Shown here one piece after another: positions 16,239 to 24,165 of a stretch of 64,000 bases of DNA. The stretch covers positions 62,001 through 126,000 of the forward strand of contig NZ_BLAF01000022.1 in NCBI RefSeq assembly GCF_009687885.1, read 5' to 3'. The position numbers and the translations under genes were made by a program. Each line of letters starts with the position of its first letter. The stretch's first letter is position 1. The DNA comes from Acrocarpospora pleiomorpha (GTDB lineage Bacteria; Actinomycetota; Actinomycetes; Streptosporangiales; Streptosporangiaceae). Under the pieces are notes generated by a model. It saw nothing but the letters and a program-made list of their open reading frames with translations, searched no databases and had not been told where the DNA came from.

Positions 16239-17252
16239 TCACCAGGAGTAGGCCTCAGGCGCGGGGCCGGGACCAGGGAAGATCTCGTCCAGCCTGGCCA
16301 GCGTCGCCTCGTCCAGGTTCACCTCGAAGGCCCGCACGGCGGCGTCCAGCTGCTCCACCGTGCGGGGCCCGATGATGGGCGCGGTCACCCCGGGCTGCCG
16401 CAGCAGCCAGGCCACGGCCACGTCGGCCGGGTCCTCGCCGAGCTTCGCGCACAGGTCCTCATACGCCTGGACGGCGACGCGGTGCCGGTCCAGCTTGACC
16501 AGCCTGCGGCTCCGGTGCGGGGCCATCCCGGCGCCGGGAAGCGGTTTGCCCAGCAGGTGCTCGCGTTCCTTGCGGAGAATGCCGCCGAGCAGCCCGGCGT
16601 CCAGCGGGGACCACGGCATCATGCCCACGCCGTAGTGCCGGCAGGCGGGCAGTACCTCCAGCTCGGCCCTGCGTTCCAGCAGGTTGTAGATGGTCTGCTC
16701 GCTGACCATGCCGAGGTGGCCGCGCCGGGCCGCGATCTCCTGGCCACCGGCGAGGTGCCAGGCGGGATGGTTGGAGGAGCCCACGTAGACGATCTTGCCC
16801 TGGGTCTTCAGGATCTCCATCGCCTCCCAGATCTCCTCCCACGGGGTGCTCCGGTCGATGTGGTGCGGCTGGTAGAGGTCGATGTGGTCGGTCCCCAGGC
16901 GGCGCAGGGAGTCCTCGCAGGCGCGCCGGATGTGCAGCGCGGACAGGCCGGAGTTGTTGGGCCACTCGGCCATCCGGCCGTACAGCTTGGTGGCGAGCAC
17001 GGTCCGGTCCCTGCGGCCGCCGCCCTGGGCCAGCCAGCGGCCGATGATCTGCTCGGTCAGGCCCTCGCCGAACCGCCAGCCGTACACGTTGGAGGTGTCG
17101 ATCAGGTTGATCCCCAGCTCGTGGGCCCGATCCATGATCGCGAAGGCGTCCTCCTCGGTGGTCTGGGTGCCGAAATTGTCGGTGCCGAGGACCAGGCGGC
17201 TGATGATCAGACCGCTGCGGCCGAGGTTCGCGAACTCCACACTACTCTCCAT
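16239..17252 (-). CDS. aldo/keto reductase
   Basis: 337-residue NADPH-dependent AKR. The catalytic tetrad is recognisable: Asp in LIDTSNVYG, the Tyr of the same motif, Lys in ATKLYG and His in YQPHHID. NADP-site residues lie in the C-terminal IIGPRTVEQLD. ATG 17252 is used; an in-frame GTG at 17240 has GGAGAG four bases upstream and could be the real start. The upstream gap (17253-17329) holds operator copy 2 and is shared with the divergent aldehyde dehydrogenase. The likely role is reduction of an aldehyde or ketone in the island pathway. Confidence 0.88.
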   Translation of the reverse strand: MESSVEFANLGRSGLIISRLVLGTDNFGTQTTEEDAFAIMDRAHELGINLIDTSNVYGWRFGEGLTEQIIGRWLAQGGGRRDRTVLATKLYGRMAEWPNNSGLSALHIRRACEDSLRRLGTDHIDLYQPHHIDRSTPWEEIWEAMEILKTQGKIVYVGSSNHPAWHLAGGQEIAARRGHLGMVSEQTIYNLLERRAELEVLPACRHYGVGMMPWSPLDAGLLGGILRKEREHLLGKPLPGAGMAPHRSRRLVKLDRHRVAVQAYEDLCAKLGEDPADVAVAWLLRQPGVTAPIIGPRTVEQLDAAVRAFEVNLDEATLARLDEIFPGPGPAPEAYSW

Positions 17253-17259
17253 GTTCCAT

Positions 17260-17282
17260 TTATCGGACTATAAGTCCTATAA
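17260..17282. promoter_or_regulatory. 23-bp palindromic operator, copy 2
   Basis: TTATC-GGACT-ATA-AGTCC-TATAA, with perfect GGACT/AGTCC arms and near-perfect AT-rich outer arms. It lies in the 77-base gap between the divergent aldo/keto reductase and aldehyde dehydrogenase genes, so one repressor could control both. It matches copy 3 at 17 of 23 positions. Confidence 0.75.
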
Positions 17283-17329
17283 ATAAGAGTATCGTTGCCC
17301 GCTAGCTGAGCGAAAGAGGAGACCAGCCG

Positions 17330-18808
17330 TTGAGCACACTCGCTGGGCACATCGCCACCGCCAGGCTTCCGGCGGCCCACAGTTTCGTCTCCGGCGCGCT
17401 CCGCCACGGCGGCGGCCGGGAGTTCGCCACCAGCCATCCCGGCGACGGAACCTGGCTGGCCACCGTCCAGGAGGCCACCCCGGAGTTCGCCGACGCGGCG
17501 GCGCGCGAGGCCGCTGCCGCGCAACCGGCCTGGGCCGCCACCTCGCCGCACCAGCGGGCCCGGGTGCTCCGCGCCGCCGCCGACCTGATCGAAGCCCAGT
17601 CCGTACGGCTGGCGCACCTGGTCACCCTGGACAACGGCAAGACGCTGGCCGAGGCGTACGGCGAGGTGGCCGTGGCGGCGGCGCACCTGCGCGCGGCGGC
17701 CGGGTGGGCGGCCACCCTGGAGGGATCCACCCTGCCCGCCGACGGCGGCACGCTGCGGATGACCTTCCGCGAGCCGGTCGGCGTGGTCGCCGCGATCATC
17801 CCGTTCAACACCACGCTCGTGTTCGCCGCGCAGAAGGCCGGGCCCGCGCTGGCGGCCGGCAACGCGGTGCTGCTCAAGGCCCCCGAGGTCAGCCCCCTGG
17901 CGGCGCCCGTGTTCGCCGGACTGCTCACCGACGCGGGCCTGCCCCCCGGGCTGCTCCAGGTGCTTCAGGGCGCGGGCGAGGTCGGGCGGCGGCTGGCCGA
18001 GCACCCGGCGGTGACCATGGTGTCCTTCACCGGCAGCACCGCCGTCGGCCGCCAGGTGATGCGCTCGGCCGCCGACGGCATGAAGCGGGTGCTGCTCGAA
18101 CTCGGCGGCAAATCCGCCAACATCGTCTACGCCGACGCCGACCTGGACGCGGCCCTGCACGCCACCGTCGGCGGCATCTTCCGCAACGCCGGACAGCGCT
18201 GCTTCTCCGGCTCCCGGCTGCTGGTGGAGGAGCCGGTCGCGGACGCGTTCACGGCCCGGGTGGTGGAGCTGGCCCGCTCGATCAGGGTCGGCCCGCCGTT
18301 CGACCCGGATAGCCAGCTGGGCACGCTGATCTCGGCCGCCGAGGCGGCCCGGGTGCACGTGATGGTCGAGGAGGCCGTCGAGCAGGGGGCCAAGGTGCTG
18401 GCCGGAGGCGAGCCCCCGGACGGCGCCTTCTACGCGCCCACCGTCCTGGAGGTCGCCCCGGCGAACCCGCCCGACATCGTCTACCAGGAGGTGTTCGGCC
18501 CGGTCCTCACCGTGCAGCGGTTCAGCGGCGCGGAGCAGGCGGTCGCGCTGGCCAACGACTCGCCGTTCGGCCTGGTGGGCGGCTGCTGGACCCGGGACCT
18601 GGACCGGGCACTGACCACCGCCAGGCAGGTCAGGTCCGGATATTTCTGGATCAATTCCTACGGCGCGCTCGCGCTGGACGCGCCCATCGGCGGCGTCGGC
18701 CTGTCCGGCATCGGCCGGGAGCTGGGGCGGCTCGGCCACGAGGCGTACACCGAGACCAAGACCGTGATCATCGACACCGCCTCGGCCGACGCGCCGCGCT
18801 GGTACTAA
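17330..18808 (+). CDS. aldehyde dehydrogenase
   Basis: 492-residue NAD(P)-dependent aldehyde dehydrogenase, full family length. Catalytic residues are visible: Asn160 in IIPFN, Glu257 in LLELGGK, Cys291 in AGQRCFSGSR, and the cofactor motif F-T-G-S-T-A-V-G. The start is TTG 17330, with GAGGAG at a proper distance. It is the first gene after operator copy 2 and is followed 44 bases later by an alcohol dehydrogenase, so the pair can take an alcohol through aldehyde to acid. Confidence 0.9.
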   Translation: MSTLAGHIATARLPAAHSFVSGALRHGGGREFATSHPGDGTWLATVQEATPEFADAAAREAAAAQPAWAATSPHQRARVLRAAADLIEAQSVRLAHLVTLDNGKTLAEAYGEVAVAAAHLRAAAGWAATLEGSTLPADGGTLRMTFREPVGVVAAIIPFNTTLVFAAQKAGPALAAGNAVLLKAPEVSPLAAPVFAGLLTDAGLPPGLLQVLQGAGEVGRRLAEHPAVTMVSFTGSTAVGRQVMRSAADGMKRVLLELGGKSANIVYADADLDAALHATVGGIFRNAGQRCFSGSRLLVEEPVADAFTARVVELARSIRVGPPFDPDSQLGTLISAAEAARVHVMVEEAVEQGAKVLAGGEPPDGAFYAPTVLEVAPANPPDIVYQEVFGPVLTVQRFSGAEQAVALANDSPFGLVGGCWTRDLDRALTTARQVRSGYFWINSYGALALDAPIGGVGLSGIGRELGRLGHEAYTETKTVIIDTASADAPRWY

Positions 18809-18852
18809 CCGGAACCCGTCCATCCAGATCACGACTTATCGAAGGAGGCGCC

Positions 18853-19953
18853 ATGCCCACCCACTATCGAGGCGCGGTCGCCCGCGCCGCGCACGGGCCG
18901 CTGAGCATCGAGGACATCCCGCTGCGCGAGCCGGTGGGCGACGAGGTGGTCATCGAGGTGACCGCCTGCGGTTTATGCCACAGCGACGTGCACTTCATGC
19001 ACGGCACCTCGGGCACCGACTTCCCCTACCTGGTGGGGCACGAGGTGGCCGGGCGGGTGGCCGAGCTGGGTCCCGAGGCGAGCGGGCTGAACGTCGGCGA
19101 CAGCGTGGTGGTCGCCCCGATGGTGGCCTGCGGGCAGTGCCGCCAGTGCGCGGCCGGCCGCCCGCGCGCGTGCCCTGACCGGCTTCCCCGGCGGCCCAAG
19201 GTACTCCTGGGCGACGGTGCCGAGGCGACCCCGGTGCTCGGCGTGGGCGGGCTCGCCGAGCGGGTCATCGTGCCCGCGCGGCAGGCCGTGGCGATCGACC
19301 CCCGGGTGCCGCCGCAGGTAGCTGCGCTGCTCGGATGCGGCGTGCCGAGCGGATTCGGAGCTGCCGTCAACACCGCGGCGATCGGCCCGGCCGACGACGT
19401 GGTGGTGCTCGGCTGCGGTGGGGTGGGGGTCGCGGCCGTCGCCGGAGCGGCCTACGCGGGCGCGCGGCGCATCATCGCGGTGGACGTCAACGCGGCCAAG
19501 CTCGACGCGGCCCGGCGCTTCGGCGCCACCGACGTGGTGGACGCCTCCCGGGAGGAGACGGCGGCCCGGGTGCGAGAACTCACCGACGGCCGGGGCGCGG
19601 ACGTGGTGCTCGACGCGGTCGGCGGCCCCGCCGCCTTCACCACGGCCAACCAGCTGCGCGGCCCCGGCTCCCGTCTCGTCGTGGTGGGCGCGCCCCGGCA
19701 GGGCGACATGGTCGAACTGCCGCTGCGGCACCTGTTCCTGACCGGCGGCTCGATCCAGGTCTCGATCTGGGGCGACTGCGAGGCCGCCAGGGATCTCCCC
19801 CTGCTCGCCGGGCTCTACCTGGCCGGGCGCCTCCCGCTGGAGGAGTACGTGACCGACGCCTACCCGCTGGACGACGCCCAGGCAGGTTACGACCGGCTGC
19901 TTTCGGGCGAAGCCCTGCGTGGCGTCGTGAGGATGCGCCGGTGTCTGGACTGA
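18853..19953 (+). CDS. zinc-dependent alcohol dehydrogenase (MDR superfamily)
   Basis: 366-residue medium-chain dehydrogenase. The catalytic zinc site is in G-L-C42-H-S-D and G-H63-E. The structural zinc site has four cysteines in C-G-Q-C-R-Q-C and the following R-A-C-P. The Rossmann motif is L-G-C-G-G-V-G-V, and DVNAAK holds the NAD-preferring aspartate. GGAGG precedes ATG 18853. The overall layout resembles S-(hydroxymethyl)mycothiol dehydrogenases and general alcohol dehydrogenases of actinobacteria. It is paired with the aldehyde dehydrogenase just upstream. Confidence 0.9.
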   Translation: MPTHYRGAVARAAHGPLSIEDIPLREPVGDEVVIEVTACGLCHSDVHFMHGTSGTDFPYLVGHEVAGRVAELGPEASGLNVGDSVVVAPMVACGQCRQCAAGRPRACPDRLPRRPKVLLGDGAEATPVLGVGGLAERVIVPARQAVAIDPRVPPQVAALLGCGVPSGFGAAVNTAAIGPADDVVVLGCGGVGVAAVAGAAYAGARRIIAVDVNAAKLDAARRFGATDVVDASREETAARVRELTDGRGADVVLDAVGGPAAFTTANQLRGPGSRLVVVGAPRQGDMVELPLRHLFLTGGSIQVSIWGDCEAARDLPLLAGLYLAGRLPLEEYVTDAYPLDDAQAGYDRLLSGEALRGVVRMRRCLD

Positions 19954-19998
19954 GGAGCGAAGCGACGAGGGAAGACACCGGGGTTGAGCATCCGAACC

Positions 19999-20015
19999 GC
20001 GATGCGAAGCATCGC
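19999..20015 (+). terminator. small hairpin after alcohol dehydrogenase
   Basis: GCGATGC / GCATCGC arms of 7 bp with a three-base GAA loop, 45 bases after the alcohol dehydrogenase stop and just before the next promoter. There is no T-run. Possible terminator, weaker than the others in the window. Confidence 0.35.
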
Positions 20016-20042
20016 AATGACGCTGTGGTCCTGTGACGGCGG

Positions 20043-20072
20043 TTGACAGATCGGTACGAATCGCCAGACAAT
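20043..20072 (+). promoter_or_regulatory. promoter of the VOC-to-IclR operon
   Basis: A perfect TTGACA (20043-20048) and GACAAT (20067-20072, four of six to TATAAT) with an 18-base spacer. The expected transcription start near 20079 lies directly before operator copy 3. The next coding start is 20129. Confidence 0.55.
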
Positions 20073-20081
20073 CAAACACAT

Positions 20082-20104
20082 ATTTCGGACTAGTTGTCCG
20101 ATAA
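20082..20104. promoter_or_regulatory. 23-bp palindromic operator, copy 3
   Basis: Core CGGAC-TAGTT-GTCCG with flanking ATTT and ATAA. It sits immediately downstream of the predicted -10 element, a classic repressor position, in front of the ten-gene operon that ends with the IclR regulator. Confidence 0.75.
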
Positions 20105-20128
20105 TTGAAACAAGATCGAGGAGTGATG

Positions 20129-20626
20129 ATGGCGACCGCCGCTCTCCGCGCACCGCGCTCGCTCAACCACATCGCCTACCCGACCTGGAACTCGCAGGCC
20201 ACGCACGACTTCTACACCGAGGTGTTGAAGTGCGAATTCCTGACCGCGATCCAGCTGGACGTGGTCCCCTCCAGCGGTGCGCGGACCCCGTACCTGCACA
20301 CCTTCTTCGGACTGCACGACGGCAGCGCCATCGCCTTCTTCGAGGTGGAGGGCCTGCCTGACCCGGGGCCCGACTCGGTGCCCTCCTGGGTGCGGCACAT
20401 CGCGCTCAACGTGGACTCGATGGAGGAACTCCACGCCTGGCAGGCGCACTTCAAAGCCAAGGGGGTGGAGAGCGTCGGCATCGTCGACCACGACGGGGTC
20501 TGGGAGTCGCTGTACATCTTCGACCCCAACGGCGTCCGGATCGAGCTGACGCTGCAGACCCGCCCGCTCACCGAGGACGACGCCCGCCAGGGCGCCGAAA
20601 CCCTGCGGACGTGGAACGCACGCTGA
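20129..20626 (+). CDS. VOC (glyoxalase/extradiol dioxygenase superfamily) protein
   Basis: 165-residue single-module vicinal-oxygen-chelate protein. The SLNHIAY start supplies a metal-ligand histidine, WVRHIALNVDS opens the second beta-alpha-beta-beta-beta unit, and YIFDPNGVRIELT ends it with the usual metal glutamate. ATG 20129 is chosen because GAGGAG (20118-20123) then has a five-base spacer; ATG 20126 is also possible. It is the first gene under operator copy 3. Members can be dioxygenases, isomerases or lyases. The length is half that of a classical extradiol dioxygenase, so it would act as a dimer. Confidence 0.8.
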   Translation: MATAALRAPRSLNHIAYPTWNSQATHDFYTEVLKCEFLTAIQLDVVPSSGARTPYLHTFFGLHDGSAIAFFEVEGLPDPGPDSVPSWVRHIALNVDSMEELHAWQAHFKAKGVESVGIVDHDGVWESLYIFDPNGVRIELTLQTRPLTEDDARQGAETLRTWNAR

Positions 20627-20660
20627 TCGTGTCCCAACCGCTGCCCCTCAGGAGCTTCCC

Positions 20661-21794
20661 GTGCTGACCCGCGAACTACTCCCCGTACCGTTGACGCCGG
20701 GCGGGCGCCTCGACATCAACTCGGGCGTCGCCCGGCTGAGCGGGAAGATCTGGGCCACCCTCTGGAAGGACGACCGGCGCCCGGCCGGCACCGCGGTGCT
20801 GATCGTGCACCCGTCCTCCAACTTCCTCGGCCACTACGCGCTGGAGGAACTGGCGTCCCGGGGGGTCGCCGCCGTCGGCCTGGCCACCCGCTACGCCGGC
20901 AACGACTCCGCGCTGATCATGGAGAACTGCGTCCTGGACGTCGGCGCCGCCATCCGCCACCTGCGCGAGCTCGGCTACGACCGGATCGTCCTGGTGGGCA
21001 ACTCCGGTGGCGGCGGCCTGGCCGCGCTCTACCAGGCGCAGGCCGAGAACCCTGCCATCACCCACACCCCGGCCGGGGACCCGGCGGACCTGGCCGCCGC
21101 CGGCCTGATCCCGGCCGACCGCCTGGTCATGGCCATGGCCCACCCCGGCCGCGCGGTGGTCTACACCGAGGGGCTCGACCCGGCGATCACCGACGAGCAC
21201 CTGCCGTTCGACCGGGACCCGGAGCTCGACATGTTCGAGCCCGCCAACGGTCCCGTGTACAGCCCGGAGTTCGTGACCCGCTACCGCCAGGCACAGATCG
21301 ACCGCAACCGCCGCATCACCGGCTGGGCACTCCAGCAGATCGAGGCGCTGCGCGCCCATACGCGCGGGTCGGAGGCCCCCGACGACCTGCCCTTCGTCGT
21401 CCACGGCACCGCCGCCGACCTGCGCTTCCTGGACCTGACTCTGGATCCCTCCGACCGGATCGCCCGCACCATATGGGGCAGCCCGTGGGTGGCCAACTTC
21501 CTGCCCGCTTCGCTCGGGCACCTGACCAGCCTGCGCTCCTGGCTCAGCCAGTGGAGCTACGACCGGAGCCGGGCCAACGCCTACCGGGAACTGCCCGGCG
21601 TCCAGGCCCCCGTCATGGTCGTCTACGGGTCGGCCGACTGCGCGGCCTTCCCCAGCCACGCCCGCGGCATGTACGACGCCGTCGGCCACCAGCGCCGCGA
21701 GCTCGTCGAGATCAAGGGCGCCGACCACTACTTCCAGGGCCGCCCCGACCTGGCCGCCACCATGTGCGACCACATCGTCGAATGGGCCGGGTGA
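20661..21794 (+). CDS. alpha/beta hydrolase
   Basis: 377-residue alpha/beta hydrolase with nucleophile elbow V-G-N-S115-G-G-G, a candidate acid in VVYGSADCAAF and histidine in IKGADHYFQG. A long helical insertion between about residues 130 and 300 forms a large lid. GTG 20661 has CAGGAG six bases upstream. The stop overlaps the next start (TGATG). I do not recognise a characterised close relative; an esterase, thioesterase or C-C hydrolase activity fits the catabolic context. Confidence 0.75.
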   Translation: MLTRELLPVPLTPGGRLDINSGVARLSGKIWATLWKDDRRPAGTAVLIVHPSSNFLGHYALEELASRGVAAVGLATRYAGNDSALIMENCVLDVGAAIRHLRELGYDRIVLVGNSGGGGLAALYQAQAENPAITHTPAGDPADLAAAGLIPADRLVMAMAHPGRAVVYTEGLDPAITDEHLPFDRDPELDMFEPANGPVYSPEFVTRYRQAQIDRNRRITGWALQQIEALRAHTRGSEAPDDLPFVVHGTAADLRFLDLTLDPSDRIARTIWGSPWVANFLPASLGHLTSLRSWLSQWSYDRSRANAYRELPGVQAPVMVVYGSADCAAFPSHARGMYDAVGHQRRELVEIKGADHYFQGRPDLAATMCDHIVEWAG

Positions 21795-23002
21795 TGAGCG
21801 TGCTCGACGTGGCAGTGGTGGGCGCAGGGCCGGTCGGGCTCACCGCCGCGCTCGCGCTGGCCAGGCGCGGGGTCGCGGTCACCGTCTTCGAGGAGGCCGG
21901 GCGGCTCAGCACCGAGTGGCGGGCCTCCACCTTCCACCCGCCGACCCTGGAGATCGCCTGCGACCTCGGCATCGCCGACGCGATGCTGGCCGAGGGCATC
22001 ATCGCCCGCACGTACCAGATCAGGGACCGGCGGGACGGCCTGATCGCCGAGTTCGACTTCGGCCTGCTCGCCGACGAGACCGACTACCCGTTCCGGCTCC
22101 AGCTGGAGCAGTACAAGTACTCCCAGATCATCAGCGACGCCCTGGACGGCAGGCACCCGGAAGTCGGGCTGCGGCTGGGCGAGGGCATCACCGGGGTGAC
22201 CCAGCACGCCGACGCCGCGGTGCTCACCACCGTCGCGGGGGAGCAGGTCGAGGCCCGCTGGGTGCTGGCCGCCGACGGCGCGCGCAGCACCCTGCGCAAG
22301 GCTCTCGGCACCACCTTCGAGGGCCTCACCTACGATCACCGCTACCTGGTGCTGAGCATCGACTACCCGGTGGAGACCCTGCTGCCGGGCATCTGCGACG
22401 TCAACTACATCGCCGACCCCAGCGAGCACCTGCTCATCCTGCGGGTCCCGGACGTGTGGCGGATCGTGGTCGCGGTACGGCCCGAGCTCGGCGCCGAGGA
22501 GGCCCTCGCCGACCGGTACGTGGCCGAGCGGCTGCGCGGCCTGTTCGGCGACCACCCGGAGCTGCCGCTGCGGGAACGGAAGATCTACTCGGTGCACCAG
22601 CGGGTGGCGGGCAACTTCCGCACCGACCGGGTGCTGCTGCTCGGCGACGCCGCGCACGTCAACAGCCCGATGGGCGGGATGGGCCTCAACGGCGGCATCC
22701 ACGACGCCTTCGACCTGTCGGTCCAGCTCGGCAAGGTGCTCCTGGACGGGGCCGGGGACGAGGTGCTGGACGCCTGGGCGCAGCGCCGCCGTAAGGCCGC
22801 CATCGAGGCGGTGCAGGAGATCACCCACCGCACCACCACCGAGATGGCCGAGCAGGACGAGGCCGAGCGGCGCGGCTTCCGGCGGCGCATGTCGCAGATC
22901 GCGGCCGACCCGGCGCTGGCCAAGGAGTGGATGCTGGACGCGGCGATGATCTCCAACGTGCGCGCCCACGGCCTGCCCCGGCGCGACTCGGAGGTGGGCT
23001 GA
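21794..23002 (+). CDS. FAD-dependent aromatic-ring monooxygenase (PHBH-type)
   Basis: 402-residue class A flavoprotein monooxygenase. The N-terminal G-A-G-P-V-G dinucleotide motif and FEEAG acidic end of strand two bind FAD. The middle motif is D-G-A-R-S, and the second FAD motif G-D-A-A-H-V-N-S-P-M-G-G-M-G-L-N-G is complete. Such enzymes hydroxylate phenolic or heteroaromatic substrates using NAD(P)H and oxygen. It is tightly coupled to the upstream hydrolase and downstream acyl-CoA dehydrogenase by TGATG overlaps. It is the clearest ring-activating oxygenase of the island. Confidence 0.88.
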   Translation: MSVLDVAVVGAGPVGLTAALALARRGVAVTVFEEAGRLSTEWRASTFHPPTLEIACDLGIADAMLAEGIIARTYQIRDRRDGLIAEFDFGLLADETDYPFRLQLEQYKYSQIISDALDGRHPEVGLRLGEGITGVTQHADAAVLTTVAGEQVEARWVLAADGARSTLRKALGTTFEGLTYDHRYLVLSIDYPVETLLPGICDVNYIADPSEHLLILRVPDVWRIVVAVRPELGAEEALADRYVAERLRGLFGDHPELPLRERKIYSVHQRVAGNFRTDRVLLLGDAAHVNSPMGGMGLNGGIHDAFDLSVQLGKVLLDGAGDEVLDAWAQRRRKAAIEAVQEITHRTTTEMAEQDEAERRGFRRRMSQIAADPALAKEWMLDAAMISNVRAHGLPRRDSEVG

Positions 23003-24165
23003 TGGACTTCGACCTCAGCGACGAGCAGCGCGACATCCGCGACACCGCCCGCGCTTTCGTCACCAAGGAGCTGCTGCCCCTGGAGGAGGAGTTCCTCCGG
23101 AGTGGGCTGGTACGGCTGCCGCGCGAGCGGGAACGAGAGCTCCAGGCCAAGGCCAGGGAGTTCGGCTTCTGGGGGATGAGCACCCCGGAGGCGTACGGAG
23201 GAATGGCCCTGCCCGCCCTCACCCAGGCCCTCATCCACATCGAAGTGGCCAGAACCTGCGTGCCGTTCCGTTTCGGCGGCGAGGCCGACAACATCCTGTA
23301 CGCCGCGGACACCGCCCAGCAGGAGGAATACCTCAAACCCACCATCGAGGGCCGGCGGCTGGGTTGCTTCGCGCTGACCGAACCCGGCGCCGGATCGGAT
23401 GCCGCGGCCATCCGCACCACGGCCCGGCAGGACGGCGGCGACTGGGTGATCAACGGCCAGAAGACCTTCATCAGCAACGGCGACGACGCCGACTACGCGA
23501 TCGTCATCGCGGTCACCGACCCGGAGCGGGGCGCACGGCACGGCTCGACCGCGTTCCTGGTGGATCGGGACGCCGGGTGGAGCTCCAGCCCGATCCCGAC
23601 CATGGGCAGCTGGCACCAGCCGGCCACGCTCTTCTTCGACCAGGTCAGGGTGCCGCCCGGAAAGGTGCTCGGCGAGGTGGGCGCCGGGTTCGACCTGGCC
23701 AAACGCTGGATCGGCCGGGGCCGCCACGTGATCTCCGCCCACTGCGTGGGGATCGCCGAGCGGTGCCTGCGGATGGCGGTGGACTACGCCAACCTGCGCG
23801 AGACCTTCGGCCGGGCGATCGGGGAGAACCAGGCCGTGCAGTGGATGATCGCCGACTCCGAGACCGAGCTGGAAGCGGCCCGCTGGCTCGCCCTGCGGGC
23901 CGCGTGGGACGTGGATCGAGGGGCCGACGCGCGCCACTCCGTGGCGATGGCCAAACTCTTCTGCTGCCAGATGGTAGGCCGGGTTGTGGATCGAGCACTG
24001 CAGATCCACGGTGGGATGGGCTACACGAAGGAACTCCCGCTGGAGGGGTGGTATCGCGCGGTCCGCGCGATGCGGATCTTCGAGGGGACGGATGAGATCC
24101 AGCGACTCATCCTGTCGCGGGACCTGCTACGAGGTTTCACCCGGATAGGAGGCCATCTTGCCTGA
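23002..24165 (+). CDS. acyl-CoA dehydrogenase
   Basis: 387-residue FAD-dependent acyl-CoA dehydrogenase, full family length. It shows LTEPGAGSDAAAI (flavin/substrate loop), WVINGQKTFISNGDDAD, the C-terminal QIHGGMGYTKE, and R-I-F-E-G-T-D-E-I-Q containing the catalytic glutamate. GGAGGTG sits upstream of ATG 23002. It introduces an alpha-beta double bond into an acyl-CoA. With the following ligase, MaoC pair and amidohydrolase it makes a set like the phd/cou phenylpropanoid side-chain pathway of Corynebacterium and Rhodococcus. That comparison is inference. Confidence 0.9.
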   Translation: MDFDLSDEQRDIRDTARAFVTKELLPLEEEFLRSGLVRLPRERERELQAKAREFGFWGMSTPEAYGGMALPALTQALIHIEVARTCVPFRFGGEADNILYAADTAQQEEYLKPTIEGRRLGCFALTEPGAGSDAAAIRTTARQDGGDWVINGQKTFISNGDDADYAIVIAVTDPERGARHGSTAFLVDRDAGWSSSPIPTMGSWHQPATLFFDQVRVPPGKVLGEVGAGFDLAKRWIGRGRHVISAHCVGIAERCLRMAVDYANLRETFGRAIGENQAVQWMIADSETELEAARWLALRAAWDVDRGADARHSVAMAKLFCCQMVGRVVDRALQIHGGMGYTKELPLEGWYRAVRAMRIFEGTDEIQRLILSRDLLRGFTRIGGHLA

